A stretch of DNA of 5,039 nucleotides from CAZVIK01 sp964627045 (GTDB taxonomy: Bacteria; Acidobacteriota; Terriglobia; Bryobacterales; Bryobacteraceae). The translations under genes were made by a program, and so were the position numbers. Shown piece after piece: positions 1-5,039 of this stretch; the first letter of the stretch is position 1, and every line of letters begins with the position of its first letter. The notes beneath the pieces were generated by a model. That model was not told the DNA's origin, did no database searches, and saw nothing but the letters and a program-made list of their open reading frames with translations. The DNA is taken from NCBI GenBank assembly GCA_964627045.1, contig CAZVIK010000273.1:1-5039 (forward strand), written 5' to 3'.

Positions 1-71
1 TTGGATTGTTTTTTTCGGGTTGGTTGATGGGTATTTTGGGGTTTGTTCCTTTTTCCAACCGCCTCGCGGTG
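1..71. other. Low-quality-looking contig end
   Basis: This stretch is rich in T and G runs and lacks the GC-rich, codon-structured look of the rest of the window. It adjoins a run of nine C (76-84). I see no gene that can be defended in it. It may be the degraded end of an assembly or read, but that is inference from composition only. On the minus strand both frames other than the stop-containing one stay open to the window edge, so the neighbouring gene may really continue through here. Confidence 0.5.
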
Positions 72-782
72 TTAACCCCCCCCCGGGACCAATTTAATGT
101 GCGCAAACCCCGGCCCCTTGAACGAACTGGCAAAGCCCTCCGTCCACTTGATGTAGACGTTACCTGACGGGGATTCGCAGTTCTTGTAGTCGGCCGAGGT
201 GACGGAGAACGTCATGCCGGGCCGGGTGTCGGCAACCACCAGCAGGTTGTTGTCGACCGGAACCGACGTCGGGCTGACGATGTTCACCGAAGAGTAAATA
301 GTGGCATACTCGCCGAGCGCCTGAGCATTGCCCCGGACGTTGGTCATGCGGATCGTCTTGTAGGGGTTGCTGCCCACACCGGCCAGCCACACGCCAGCCC
401 ACTCGATTTCGTCGTCCGAAATCCGAGCGGCCTGGAACACGTTCTGCGAACCGGCGGGAACGCCGTATCCGCGGAACGCACGACCATACTCGGTCCAGCC
501 TTCATCGAGAATCAGCACTGCTTCCAGCGCCGAGGTCCCGCCGGCCGGGTTGCTGGTGATATTCGTGGTCAACCGCAGCCGGATGTTGGCGAGAATGCCA
601 CCCGCCGGAACTTCACCGTCGCAGCGCAGCAGGACGTCGCCCATCATCTCGGCGATGCCCTCCGAGCGCACCAGCGTCGGCACGGCCGTGGCGTTGCACG
701 CAAACGGAGCGGCGCTGGATACGGTGGCGAACAGCAGCACGCCCGCGAGCAGCGCCAACATCAACTTCCGAAAATCTGCCAT
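72..782 (-). CDS. Exported protein of unknown function, probably truncated at C-terminus
   Basis: The 236-residue product begins with a clear Sec signal peptide (residues 1 to about 24: basic start, hydrophobic LMLALLAGVLLFA core, Ala-rich cleavage region VSSAA), so it should be exported. The mature part starts with CNATAVPTLVRSEGIAE and a second Cys at 54, then beta-rich sequence with many Val, Thr and Asn; a third Cys is at 202. It resembles a family of large exported proteins I recall from Solibacter-like Acidobacteriota; no enzymatic motif is visible and I assign no function. The start at 782 is chosen because AAGGAG lies six bases upstream and the signal peptide begins there; an in-frame start at 881 would bury the signal. 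The frame ends in PGGG-stop inside a nine-base homopolymer at 76-84 soon after a conserved-looking EGFASSFK, so a frameshift or bad contig end is likely and the natural protein is probably longer. Confidence 0.8.
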   Translation of the reverse strand: MADFRKLMLALLAGVLLFATVSSAAPFACNATAVPTLVRSEGIAEMMGDVLLRCDGEVPAGGILANIRLRLTTNITSNPAGGTSALEAVLILDEGWTEYGRAFRGYGVPAGSQNVFQAARISDDEIEWAGVWLAGVGSNPYKTIRMTNVRGNAQALGEYATIYSSVNIVSPTSVPVDNNLLVVADTRPGMTFSVTSADYKNCESPSGNVYIKWTEGFASSFKGPGFAHIKLVPGGG

Positions 783-1044
783 TTCCTTCTCCTTGTGAGA
801 TTCGAATTTGAATTGATGAGAGTGCTCTTTCAACCTGAGCCTCAGTACTGCTTTTCTGATCTCTGTTGCTCTCCAGTTCACCGCCGAAGCGCCTGTTTTC
901 TATCCCGGCGCCGTCTTTCCTTCTCCCGGCTGGTGGCAATCTCACTCACTACCTGAGCCCGAACTCAGCTATACAACGCCACTTCCGTGCTCGCGGGGCT
1001 CAACCCCATGAATGCCGCTATGCCCATCGGACGCGGACAAATCA
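783..1044 (-). other. Long leader upstream of the secreted-protein gene
   Basis: About 255 bases separate the nearer promoter candidate from the start codon at 782, with no supported gene between. On the minus strand it holds short inverted repeats: CTGAG/CTCAG at 953-968 (six-base loop) and GGGG/CCCC around a five-base loop near 995-1007. A CTGAG-C-CTCAG palindrome lies at 835-845. None matches a riboswitch or RNA family I recognise. A 20-codon frame at 1027-965 has no ribosome binding site. The leader could carry post-transcriptional control or simply be spacer. Confidence 0.35.
789..794 (-). promoter_or_regulatory. Shine-Dalgarno AAGGAG
   Basis: AAGGAG sits six bases upstream of the ATG at 782 on the minus strand. 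It decides the start of the secreted-protein gene in favour of 782 over the longer in-frame alternative at 881, which lacks an export signal at its N-terminus. Confidence 0.75.
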
Positions 1045-1074
1045 TTCATAACATTGACAGTACACACAAGTCAA
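1045..1074 (-). promoter_or_regulatory. Sigma70-like promoter candidate, proximal
   Basis: Minus-strand TTGACT (1074-1069) is followed after 18 bases by TATGAA (1050-1045). The -35 matches the consensus at five of six bases, the -10 at four. It would start transcription near 1038 toward the secreted-protein gene. The -35 forms one arm of an inverted repeat TTGAC-N11-GTCAA (1054-1074), which could be a regulator site or chance. AT content is locally higher than in surrounding sequence, which supports a promoter. Confidence 0.45.
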
Positions 1075-1139
1075 GAGAAAAGTGCCGGTTAAAGCCCAAT
1101 CCCCCGCCTCTGGCGAGCTAACCTGGTTGCCAGGTGGTC

Positions 1140-1169
1140 ATTACACCACGTTCCCGCAACCCAAGTCAA
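1140..1169 (-). promoter_or_regulatory. Sigma70-like promoter candidate, distal
   Basis: Minus-strand TTGACT (1169-1164), an 18-base spacer and TGTAAT (1145-1140) preceded by TGG, an extended -10 pattern. Both hexamers match consensus at five of six bases. The -35 and its next two bases (TTGACTTG) are identical to those of the proximal candidate 95 bases further on. A start near 1133 would put a six-base-pair hairpin (ACCTGG/CCAGGT, 1121-1135) at the 5' end of the transcript. It faces the secreted-protein gene. Confidence 0.45.
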
Positions 1170-1214
1170 CCTCATTCCTGCGGATGGCAGCCCCGCGGCA
1201 TAGTCCGGATCAGA

Positions 1215-1243
1215 CGGCCCAGTCCCCGTCCCGGCATGGGCCG
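1215..1243 (-). terminator. GC-rich inverted repeat downstream of gspD
   Basis: CGGCCCA and TGGGCCG form a perfect seven-base-pair stem around a 15-base loop, about 118 bases after the gspD stop. No T-run follows on the minus strand, so it is not a standard intrinsic terminator. It is the best hairpin between gspD and the next promoter candidates and may mark the transcript end or protect the 3' end. Other short hairpins nearby (for example CCCC/GGGG at 1322-1334) are weaker. Confidence 0.25.
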
Positions 1244-1360
1244 CCCGGAATCCCCCTCGGGAGTTTCATCGGCCGCCTGGACCGCCGGCGCTAGGCCCCC
1301 AAACGCGCCCCCGGGACTTGTCCCCAGCAAGGGGCTTCGGGATTCGGCGCGAGAAACCGG

Positions 1361-3664
1361 CTATTCCTTAATGATCTGCGTGACCCGCTTCAGCTTGGAC
1401 TTGATCTCGTCGCTTGCTTCCGCCACCGAATTGGTGTCGTAGACCACGCGCGGCGTTATGAATAGGATCAGTTCGGTCCGGTCCTTGGTGGTGGACTTGG
1501 CCCCGAAGGCGGCCCCCAGCACCGGAATCCGGCTCAGGAACGGCACGCCCGCCGTGCTGGATGTATCCGATTCCCGGATGATGCCGCCGATGGCCACCGT
1601 GTCCCCGTCCTGCACGGTCACCTGGGTCGAGATGGTGCGCGTCGAAAACGAGGGCGATTGAATGGCGGCGCTGGCTGCCGGGGCGATCGGCGTGCTCACT
1701 TCCTGATCCACCAGCAACGTCACAATGCCGCTCGGGTTCACTCGCGCCGTCACGTTCAGCGTGACGCCGCTGCTGCGCGTCGAGATGGTGTTGGCGAATA
1801 GCGAAGAACCGCTGGAGGTCGCCGTGGTCGCTGCCGAAGACGACAGTGTCGGCACGTCCTGCCCAACGTTCATTGACGCCGGGATGCTGTCGGTCGCCAG
1901 CAGCACCGGGGCCGAGATCACCTTGGACTTGCCGCTGGCCTCGTTGGCGCTCAAGATGGAAAGCAACTCGCGGCTGCGTCCCACCAACGCGCCGGCGGTC
2001 AGCGTCAGCCCGCTGGCCGATCCGATGGCCCCCTGCGCGGTGCGCGTGCCCAGGTCGCCCACGGTGGTTTTCATTCCCAACCCGTTCTCGCCCGTCCTTT
2101 GCAGGTAGGTGGTCACGCCGGCCGAAAACGCCCCGTTCAGGCTCACCTCGTAGATCTTCGCCTCGATCAGAACCTGCCGCGGCGGAATGTCCATATCCCG
2201 GAGCAGTTTCAGGATCTTTTCGTACTCTTGCGGGTTGGCCTGGATCAGCAGCGTGTTGTTCATCGGGTTGGCCACCACGCGCGGCATTCCCTCCGGCAGC
2301 ATGAATCCCATGTCCGAACCCATGCCCATGTAGTAGCCGCTGCGGTCCATGAACGGCGACATTCCGCCCGCCCCCAACGCGCCCTGCTGGAGCGATCCGG
2401 CCGCGCCCTGGCCCTGCGCGAGCGTCTGCGCCGAACCCGCGCCCAGCGCCTGGTTCCCCGCCATACCCTGAAGGCCGGCCATGCCGGTCCCGCCGCGGCC
2501 CATGAGTCCGGAACGCCCGTAGGCGCCCGCGCCGTACATGCCGTAGCCGCCGGACATCCCATATCCGCCGTAGCCGCCGTACCCCATCCCGTAGCCGCCC
2601 ATCATTCCGTAGCCGTACTGCATGCCCAGGTAGAGCTGCATGATCGAGTAGGCCAGCGTCTGGGCGTCGCCGTACTTCACGCGGTACACGTAGTTGTCCA
2701 CGCTCCCGGCGGTCACCTGCACCGGCGCGTCCAGCTTCTGCACCCACTTTTCGACTTCCTCGAACACGCCCGGATTCGGCGACACCGCCATGATGCTGTT
2801 GATCCGGTCGAGCGGCATGAACTTCACCGGGCTGCCCTTCTCGCCGAGCGACATCGCGCGGAACGCCGTATCCAGGTCCTTCGAGATGGCGGTCGGGTTG
2901 CCGTTCTTCACCTCGAACAGCCGCACCCGCTGGCTGGCCAGCGCGTCGCTGTCGAACAGCGCCACCAGTTCCATGGTCCGGCGCATGTTGCGGTTGTTGT
3001 CGAGCAGCAGCAGGAGATTCGCCGGGTCGTAGGTGATCATGGTGGCGCCCTCGCCCACGAACTTCTCCAGCAGCTTGGAGAGTTCGGCCACCGTGGCGTA
3101 CTTCAGAAAGACCAGGTTCAGCGAAACCTGTTCGTCTTCCGGGATCACCTCGGGATTCACCTGCGGACGCATCGGCAGGCGCGGCGCGTCGGCCAGCGGC
3201 ACGATGCGGTACAGATCGCCCACCTGTACGATGGCCGCCCCGTTGACGCGCAGGATCGTATCCAGCAGCGCCCGCGGGTCCACCGCGCGCAACTCGCCGT
3301 AGGTTCTCACGCTCACGGTCCCCTTCACGCGCGGATCGATGATGTAGTTGATCTTGAGCTGGCGCGCCAGCAAGTTGACCACTTCGGTCAGCGAGGCGTT
3401 CTCCACTTGAAGGAAGCTTCCCCGACCTTCTGCCGACGGTGTCAGCGACACTTGCGGCACGGTCGCCGCCGGAGTCTGGCTGGAGGCCGGCGCCGTCGCT
3501 TCAGCGGCCGGAGCGGGAGCTCCCGGCCGGGGTTGCTCCTGCGCCGAGGCGGCCGCCGCCGCTGCTGCCGCCGCGCTCCTCTGGGCGGCCGCCGGAGTCT
3601 GAAGGGAGCACGCCAGGGCCGCGACCGCCAGCCCCGCGCCGATACCGCGAATCCTCGTCCTCAT
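1361..3664 (-). CDS. gspD: Type II secretion system secretin GspD
   Basis: This 767-residue protein forms the multimeric outer-membrane channel of a type II secretion system. Visible in order: signal peptide (1 to about 28, ending PAAAQ), Ala/Pro-rich linker with a nine-Ala run (29-70), N0 domain (about 78-158), N1 (about 178-240), N2 (about 245-313), N3 (about 323-345 and 461-492) split by a Gly/Tyr/Met-rich insertion of about 115 residues, and the secretin pore domain (about 495-742). The pore domain has the family signature VAIGG ... GVPFLSRIPVLGAAFG ... ELILFITPRVV (690-741) and a Ser/Thr-rich gate segment (608-632). Only about 25 residues follow the signature, so a long pilotin-binding S-domain seems absent. 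N0 to N3 without AMIN repeats favours GspD over PilQ. The start at 3664 is set by AGGAGG seven bases upstream and by the signal peptide; the frame is open further upstream but without export signal. It is probably co-translated with the gene before it. Confidence 0.93.
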   Translation of the reverse strand: MRTRIRGIGAGLAVAALACSLQTPAAAQRSAAAAAAAAASAQEQPRPGAPAPAAEATAPASSQTPAATVPQVSLTPSAEGRGSFLQVENASLTEVVNLLARQLKINYIIDPRVKGTVSVRTYGELRAVDPRALLDTILRVNGAAIVQVGDLYRIVPLADAPRLPMRPQVNPEVIPEDEQVSLNLVFLKYATVAELSKLLEKFVGEGATMITYDPANLLLLLDNNRNMRRTMELVALFDSDALASQRVRLFEVKNGNPTAISKDLDTAFRAMSLGEKGSPVKFMPLDRINSIMAVSPNPGVFEEVEKWVQKLDAPVQVTAGSVDNYVYRVKYGDAQTLAYSIMQLYLGMQYGYGMMGGYGMGYGGYGGYGMSGGYGMYGAGAYGRSGLMGRGGTGMAGLQGMAGNQALGAGSAQTLAQGQGAAGSLQQGALGAGGMSPFMDRSGYYMGMGSDMGFMLPEGMPRVVANPMNNTLLIQANPQEYEKILKLLRDMDIPPRQVLIEAKIYEVSLNGAFSAGVTTYLQRTGENGLGMKTTVGDLGTRTAQGAIGSASGLTLTAGALVGRSRELLSILSANEASGKSKVISAPVLLATDSIPASMNVGQDVPTLSSSAATTATSSGSSLFANTISTRSSGVTLNVTARVNPSGIVTLLVDQEVSTPIAPAASAAIQSPSFSTRTISTQVTVQDGDTVAIGGIIRESDTSSTAGVPFLSRIPVLGAAFGAKSTTKDRTELILFITPRVVYDTNSVAEASDEIKSKLKRVTQIIKE
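2492..2620 (-). repeat. Degenerate Gly-Tyr-Gly-Met coding repeat in gspD
   Basis: Residues 349-391 of the secretin consist largely of imperfect copies of GYGM/GGYG, visible in DNA as recurring GGCTACGG-type units (plus strand CCGTAGCC). It forms the first part of a longer low-complexity insertion (about 346-460) that continues with Gly, Ala, Gln and Met. It falls inside domain N3, where secretins of this family often have a glycine-rich loop facing the channel. Its length and Tyr/Met content are unusual in my experience of GspD. Confidence 0.8.
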
Positions 3665-3671
3665 GCCGCCT

Positions 3672-3677
3672 CCTCCT
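3672..3677 (-). promoter_or_regulatory. gspD Shine-Dalgarno overlapping upstream stop
   Basis: AGGAGG lies seven bases before the gspD ATG and shares its first two bases with the TAG stop (3678-3676) of the preceding gene. A terminating ribosome would sit directly on this site, implying translational coupling of gspD to the small upstream gene. A second overlapping AGGAGG (3669-3674) is only four bases from the ATG. Confidence 0.8.
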
Positions 3678-4026
3678 ACTTCTTCGCCGGCGCGCGCCGC
3701 TCGCGCTCGAGCGCGGCCTTTTCCATCTCGTCCAGTTCGGCCTTCTTCTTCGACCACTTGCTCAGGCCGAACGGGGTGCGCCGCTCGAAGCGGACCGTAT
3801 CGCCCTCGTCGAAGGCCCGCATGTTGGCCGGCGGCTCGTCCTTCTTCTCCGCTTCGGCCGTCTTCTCGTACTTGGCCTTCCCGAAGGGCGTCGTCTTCTC
3901 GATGTAGGTCTTGCCGTCCGGGCCGGCGACCTCGCGGGTCTCTTCCTTGGCCGGAGCCTTATCGGCGGCCGCGAGCCCGAAGACCGCCAGCAGCGCCGCC
4001 ACCGTCAACTTCGCCATCCAATTCAT
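3676..4026 (-). CDS. Small exported protein with two TPFG motifs, unknown function
   Basis: I do not recognise this 116-residue protein. Residues 1 to about 21 form a signal peptide (MNWMAKLTVAALLAVFGLAAA) with no lipobox; the protein has no cysteine. The mature part is highly charged. It contains two related segments: DGKTYIEKTTPFGKAKY (37-53) and EGDTVRFERRTPFGLSKW (74-91), separated by a Lys/Glu-rich linker. Residues 91-111 look like a charged, possibly coiled-coil helix. The same motif core appears at the end of the adjacent GspC-like protein. Its position between gspC and gspD, 11 bases from gspD with a shared ribosome site, suggests a periplasmic accessory of the secretion machine, perhaps acting on secretin or GspC; that is inference. 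Start choice: AAGGGA is five bases before the ATG at 4026. An ATG at 4056 overlapping the gspC stop as ATGA, and an ATG at 4017, are alternatives. Confidence 0.82.
   Translation of the reverse strand: MNWMAKLTVAALLAVFGLAAADKAPAKEETREVAGPDGKTYIEKTTPFGKAKYEKTAEAEKKDEPPANMRAFDEGDTVRFERRTPFGLSKWSKKKAELDEMEKAALERERRAPAKK
3754..3921 (-). repeat. Two copies of a TPFG-centred protein motif
   Basis: The two copies in the small exported protein (codons at 3865-3921 and 3754-3810, about 37 residues apart) share an acidic-Gly start, an aromatic or hydrophobic middle with basic residues, TPFG, and an aromatic residue (Y or W) four positions after the Gly. They are similar only at the protein level; the DNA is diverged, so duplication would be old. 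Confidence 0.6.
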
Positions 4027-4031
4027 GTGCA

Positions 4032-4037
4032 TCCCTT
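4032..4037 (-). promoter_or_regulatory. Shine-Dalgarno AAGGGA selecting the small-protein start
   Basis: AAGGGA followed by five bases and ATG at 4026 is the best initiation context for the small gene. It favours 4026 over the ATG at 4056, which has the ATGA stop-start overlap but places ten extra residues before the signal peptide, and over 4017, which has no comparable site. Confidence 0.6.
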
Positions 4038-4052
4038 TTACGCTCCCCGTCT

Positions 4053-4763
4053 TCATCTCACCGGCTCCCAGTGGCATCTCTCGCCGAAGGCCCACCGCGA
4101 AACCACCTTGCGGTAGCCGTCCCGAACCGTTCCGGAGGGCGAGGTGTCCCCGGGCTCACAGGCCCGCACGCCTTCCGACATCTCCCCGCCTGGTTTCGCC
4201 TCGACCACCGCCGCCGCCTGAACCGTCGGCTGCACGGACGCCGCCGGGGCCTCCGTCGCGGCCGCGGGAACGGGCGTCCCTTCTTTCGGCTTGAGTTCCG
4301 ACAGGTTTTTGCGAACCTGCTGCCCTTCCCACTCGAACACCAGATCGTCGCCGTCGATGGCCGCCAGCAGCAGCCCGCCGATGGATTCGCCCGGCGCGTA
4401 CGCCCGGTTGGCGCCCCCGGCCCGCTCCGCCAGGATGACCACCGGCCCGTCGCCCATGTTCATCATTCCGAAAGCCACCGGGAACGGCGGCAGGGGCTTG
4501 GGCGCGGCCACCGCAACTTCCACGCGCGGGTTACGGTCGCTCGCAAACAGCATCTTCTGCGCCACGTCGCTGTAGGCCGCCGCCACGGCGGGTTGCGGCG
4601 CCACCAGAGGCGTCGAAGCGGCCGGCACGGGCGAGGACGCCGGGGGCCGCAGGACGCGCTGCTCCTCGGCCGCGCCCTGCTGCCAGGCCACGCGCACGCG
4701 CCACGCGGCCAGGCCCACCAGCGCGATCAACGCCAGGTTCAACAACCACAGTCTCCGGCTCAT
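4053..4763 (-). CDS. gspC: GspC-like type II secretion protein (PilP-like homology region)
   Basis: This 236-residue protein has one N-terminal transmembrane anchor (about residues 6-21, LWLLNLALIALVGLAA) with basic flanks, a Pro/Ala-rich periplasmic linker (38-95), and a small beta-rich domain (about 93-158: FPVAFGMMNMGDGPVVILAE ... YAPGESIGGLLLAAIDGDDLVFEW) that fits the homology region of GspC and PilP, which contacts the secretin N0 domain. A second Ala/Pro linker (162-190) leads to a C-terminal segment with ACEPGDTSPSGTVRDGY and WAFGERCHWEP (201-234), bounded by Cys202 and Cys230. This replaces the PDZ domain or coiled coil usual at the end of GspC. I recall similar GDTSPAGTV-DGYRKV-TPFG-C-WEP tails in Acidobacteriota proteins. 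The start at 4763 overlaps the upstream stop as ATGA; no strong ribosome site precedes it, consistent with translational coupling. The frame is open upstream to 4946 but that part lacks any sensible domain. Confidence 0.8.
   Translation of the reverse strand: MSRRLWLLNLALIALVGLAAWRVRVAWQQGAAEEQRVLRPPASSPVPAASTPLVAPQPAVAAAYSDVAQKMLFASDRNPRVEVAVAAPKPLPPFPVAFGMMNMGDGPVVILAERAGGANRAYAPGESIGGLLLAAIDGDDLVFEWEGQQVRKNLSELKPKEGTPVPAAATEAPAASVQPTVQAAAVVEAKPGGEMSEGVRACEPGDTSPSGTVRDGYRKVVSRWAFGERCHWEPVR
4062..4160 (-). other. Cys-bounded GDTSP/FG tail motif of GspC
   Basis: Residues 202-234 of the GspC-like protein. The segment DGYRKVVSRWAFGERCHW aligns with the two TPFG segments of the next protein: nine residues between DG and FG in this copy and in the first copy there, and an aromatic residue shortly after FG. 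Here the core reads WAFG rather than TPFG. The two cysteines would lie in the periplasm and could form a disulfide. Confidence 0.6.
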
Positions 4764-5039
4764 AGCGCGCCCGGGCCTTTCTTTTCCGGCGCCAGCCGGC
4801 GCGGGATCACGCCCGCCAGCGTCAGCCGCACGTTGATGGTCTTGTCCTTCTCCCTCGCCGTGACCACGCGCAGCCCGCTGACGGCCACCAGCTCGGGCAG
4901 CGCGGAGACGTCGGCCAGCAAGTTGACCAGTTGTTCGATGCGGCACTCGAAGGAGAGCGGCAGCAGGATCTCCGCGTAATCGTCCGCCAACGGCCGGGGC
5001 TGCCCCAGTTCCGTGCTGCGGATGTCTATGGGCGGGCTC
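4760..5039 (-). CDS. PilO/GspM-like inner-membrane assembly protein, 3' part
   Basis: Only the last 92 residues are in the window; the gene enters from the right edge. The visible part reads SPPIDIRSTELGQPRPL and continues into ADDYAEILLPLSFECRIEQL, then VNLLADVSALPELVAVSGLRV and a strand-rich end (KTINVRLTLAGVIPRR). An alternating strand-helix-strand pattern with a helix containing LVNLLADVSALPELV and the following LRVVTAREKD is typical of the PilO/GspM ferredoxin-like periplasmic domain, which helps form the inner-membrane platform. Its TGA stop overlaps the gspC ATG by four bases. A TTG at 4990 could be read as a start, but the frame is open and family-like upstream of it, so the gene is partial. 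Whether it is nearer PilO or GspM cannot be decided from this fragment. Confidence 0.72.
   Translation of the reverse strand, partial: SPPIDIRSTELGQPRPLADDYAEILLPLSFECRIEQLVNLLADVSALPELVAVSGLRVVTAREKDKTINVRLTLAGVIPRRLAPEKKGPGAL

Noticed and set aside
965..1027. A 20-residue minus-strand reading frame in the leader of the secreted-protein gene (possible leader peptide)
   Set aside because: No ribosome binding site precedes it, it begins only about 10 bases after the predicted proximal transcription start, and it has no run of regulatory codons.
1121..1149. Adjacent hairpins ACCTGG/CCAGGT (1121-1135) and GTGGT/ACCAC (1134-1149) as an intrinsic terminator
   Set aside because: No T-run follows on either strand, the two stems share bases and cannot form together, and they lie over and just after the distal promoter candidate.
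783..1360. tRNA, small RNA gene, CRISPR or mobile-element ends in the intergenic region
   Set aside because: No cloverleaf, spaced direct repeats, terminal inverted repeats or transposase fragments could be recognised on either strand.
3599..3616. Possible lipobox (ALAC) in the GspD signal peptide
   Set aside because: The positions before Cys19 read A-L-A rather than the preferred L-(A/S)-(G/A), and a good signal peptidase I site (PAAAQ) follows, so a lipid anchor is not supported.
3665..3757. Longer N-terminus for gspD starting at 3757
   Set aside because: The extra 31 residues are Arg/Gly/Glu-rich, overlap the preceding gene and would bury the signal peptide; the ATG at 3664 has a well-spaced AGGAGG.
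2099..3907. A 602-codon open frame on the plus strand opposite gspD
   Set aside because: Its product is His/Arg-rich low-complexity sequence without domains, the typical antisense shadow of a GC-rich gene; the minus strand here encodes a complete secretin.
4764..4946. Longer N-terminus for the GspC-like protein starting at 4946
   Set aside because: The extra 61 residues are Arg/Ala/Gly-rich and overlap the PilO/GspM-like gene; the ATGA overlap and transmembrane anchor support 4763.

Overview
The window is GC-rich and almost all of its coding capacity lies on the minus strand. Two blocks are visible. The right-hand block (about 5039 down to 1361) is a tightly packed run of type II secretion / type IV pilus-like envelope genes. 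The left-hand block (782 down to 72) is a single gene for an exported protein, probably cut short by poor sequence at the window edge. The secreted protein and the C-terminal motif of the GspC-like protein resemble families I associate with Acidobacteriota of the Solibacter/Bryobacter group. That assignment is from memory, not from a search, and is moderate confidence at best.

Read in the direction of transcription (right to left): a PilO/GspM-like inner-membrane assembly protein enters from beyond the right edge (5038-4760). Its stop codon overlaps by ATGA with the start of a GspC-like protein (4763-4053). Next comes a 116-residue exported protein of unknown function (4026-3676). Eleven bases after its stop is a complete GspD-type secretin of 767 residues (3664-1361). 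The order PilO/GspM - GspC(PilP-like) - X - secretin matches the pilO-P-Q end of type IV pilus clusters more than the classical gspC-D-E-F order, but the protein architectures (membrane-anchored GspC, N0-N1-N2-N3 secretin without AMIN domains) are those of type II secretion. Overlapping or nearly touching genes point to one translationally coupled transcript.

Together these would build the periplasm-spanning part of a secretion machine: the PilO/GspM-like protein in the inner-membrane platform, GspC linking platform to channel, and GspD forming the outer-membrane pore. The unusual parts are the small protein X and the tail of GspC, which share a short motif around a (T/W)(P/A)FG core (one copy in GspC, two in X), and a roughly 115-residue Gly/Tyr/Met-rich insertion in the N3 domain of the secretin.

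The 783-1360 stretch has no convincing gene. It holds a GC-rich inverted repeat downstream of gspD, two sigma70-like promoter candidates facing left that share a TTGACTTG -35 element, and a long untranslated leader ending in a strong ribosome binding site for the secreted-protein gene. Bases 1-71 are compositionally unlike the rest (T/G-rich runs, adjoining a nine-C homopolymer) and look like unreliable contig-end sequence.
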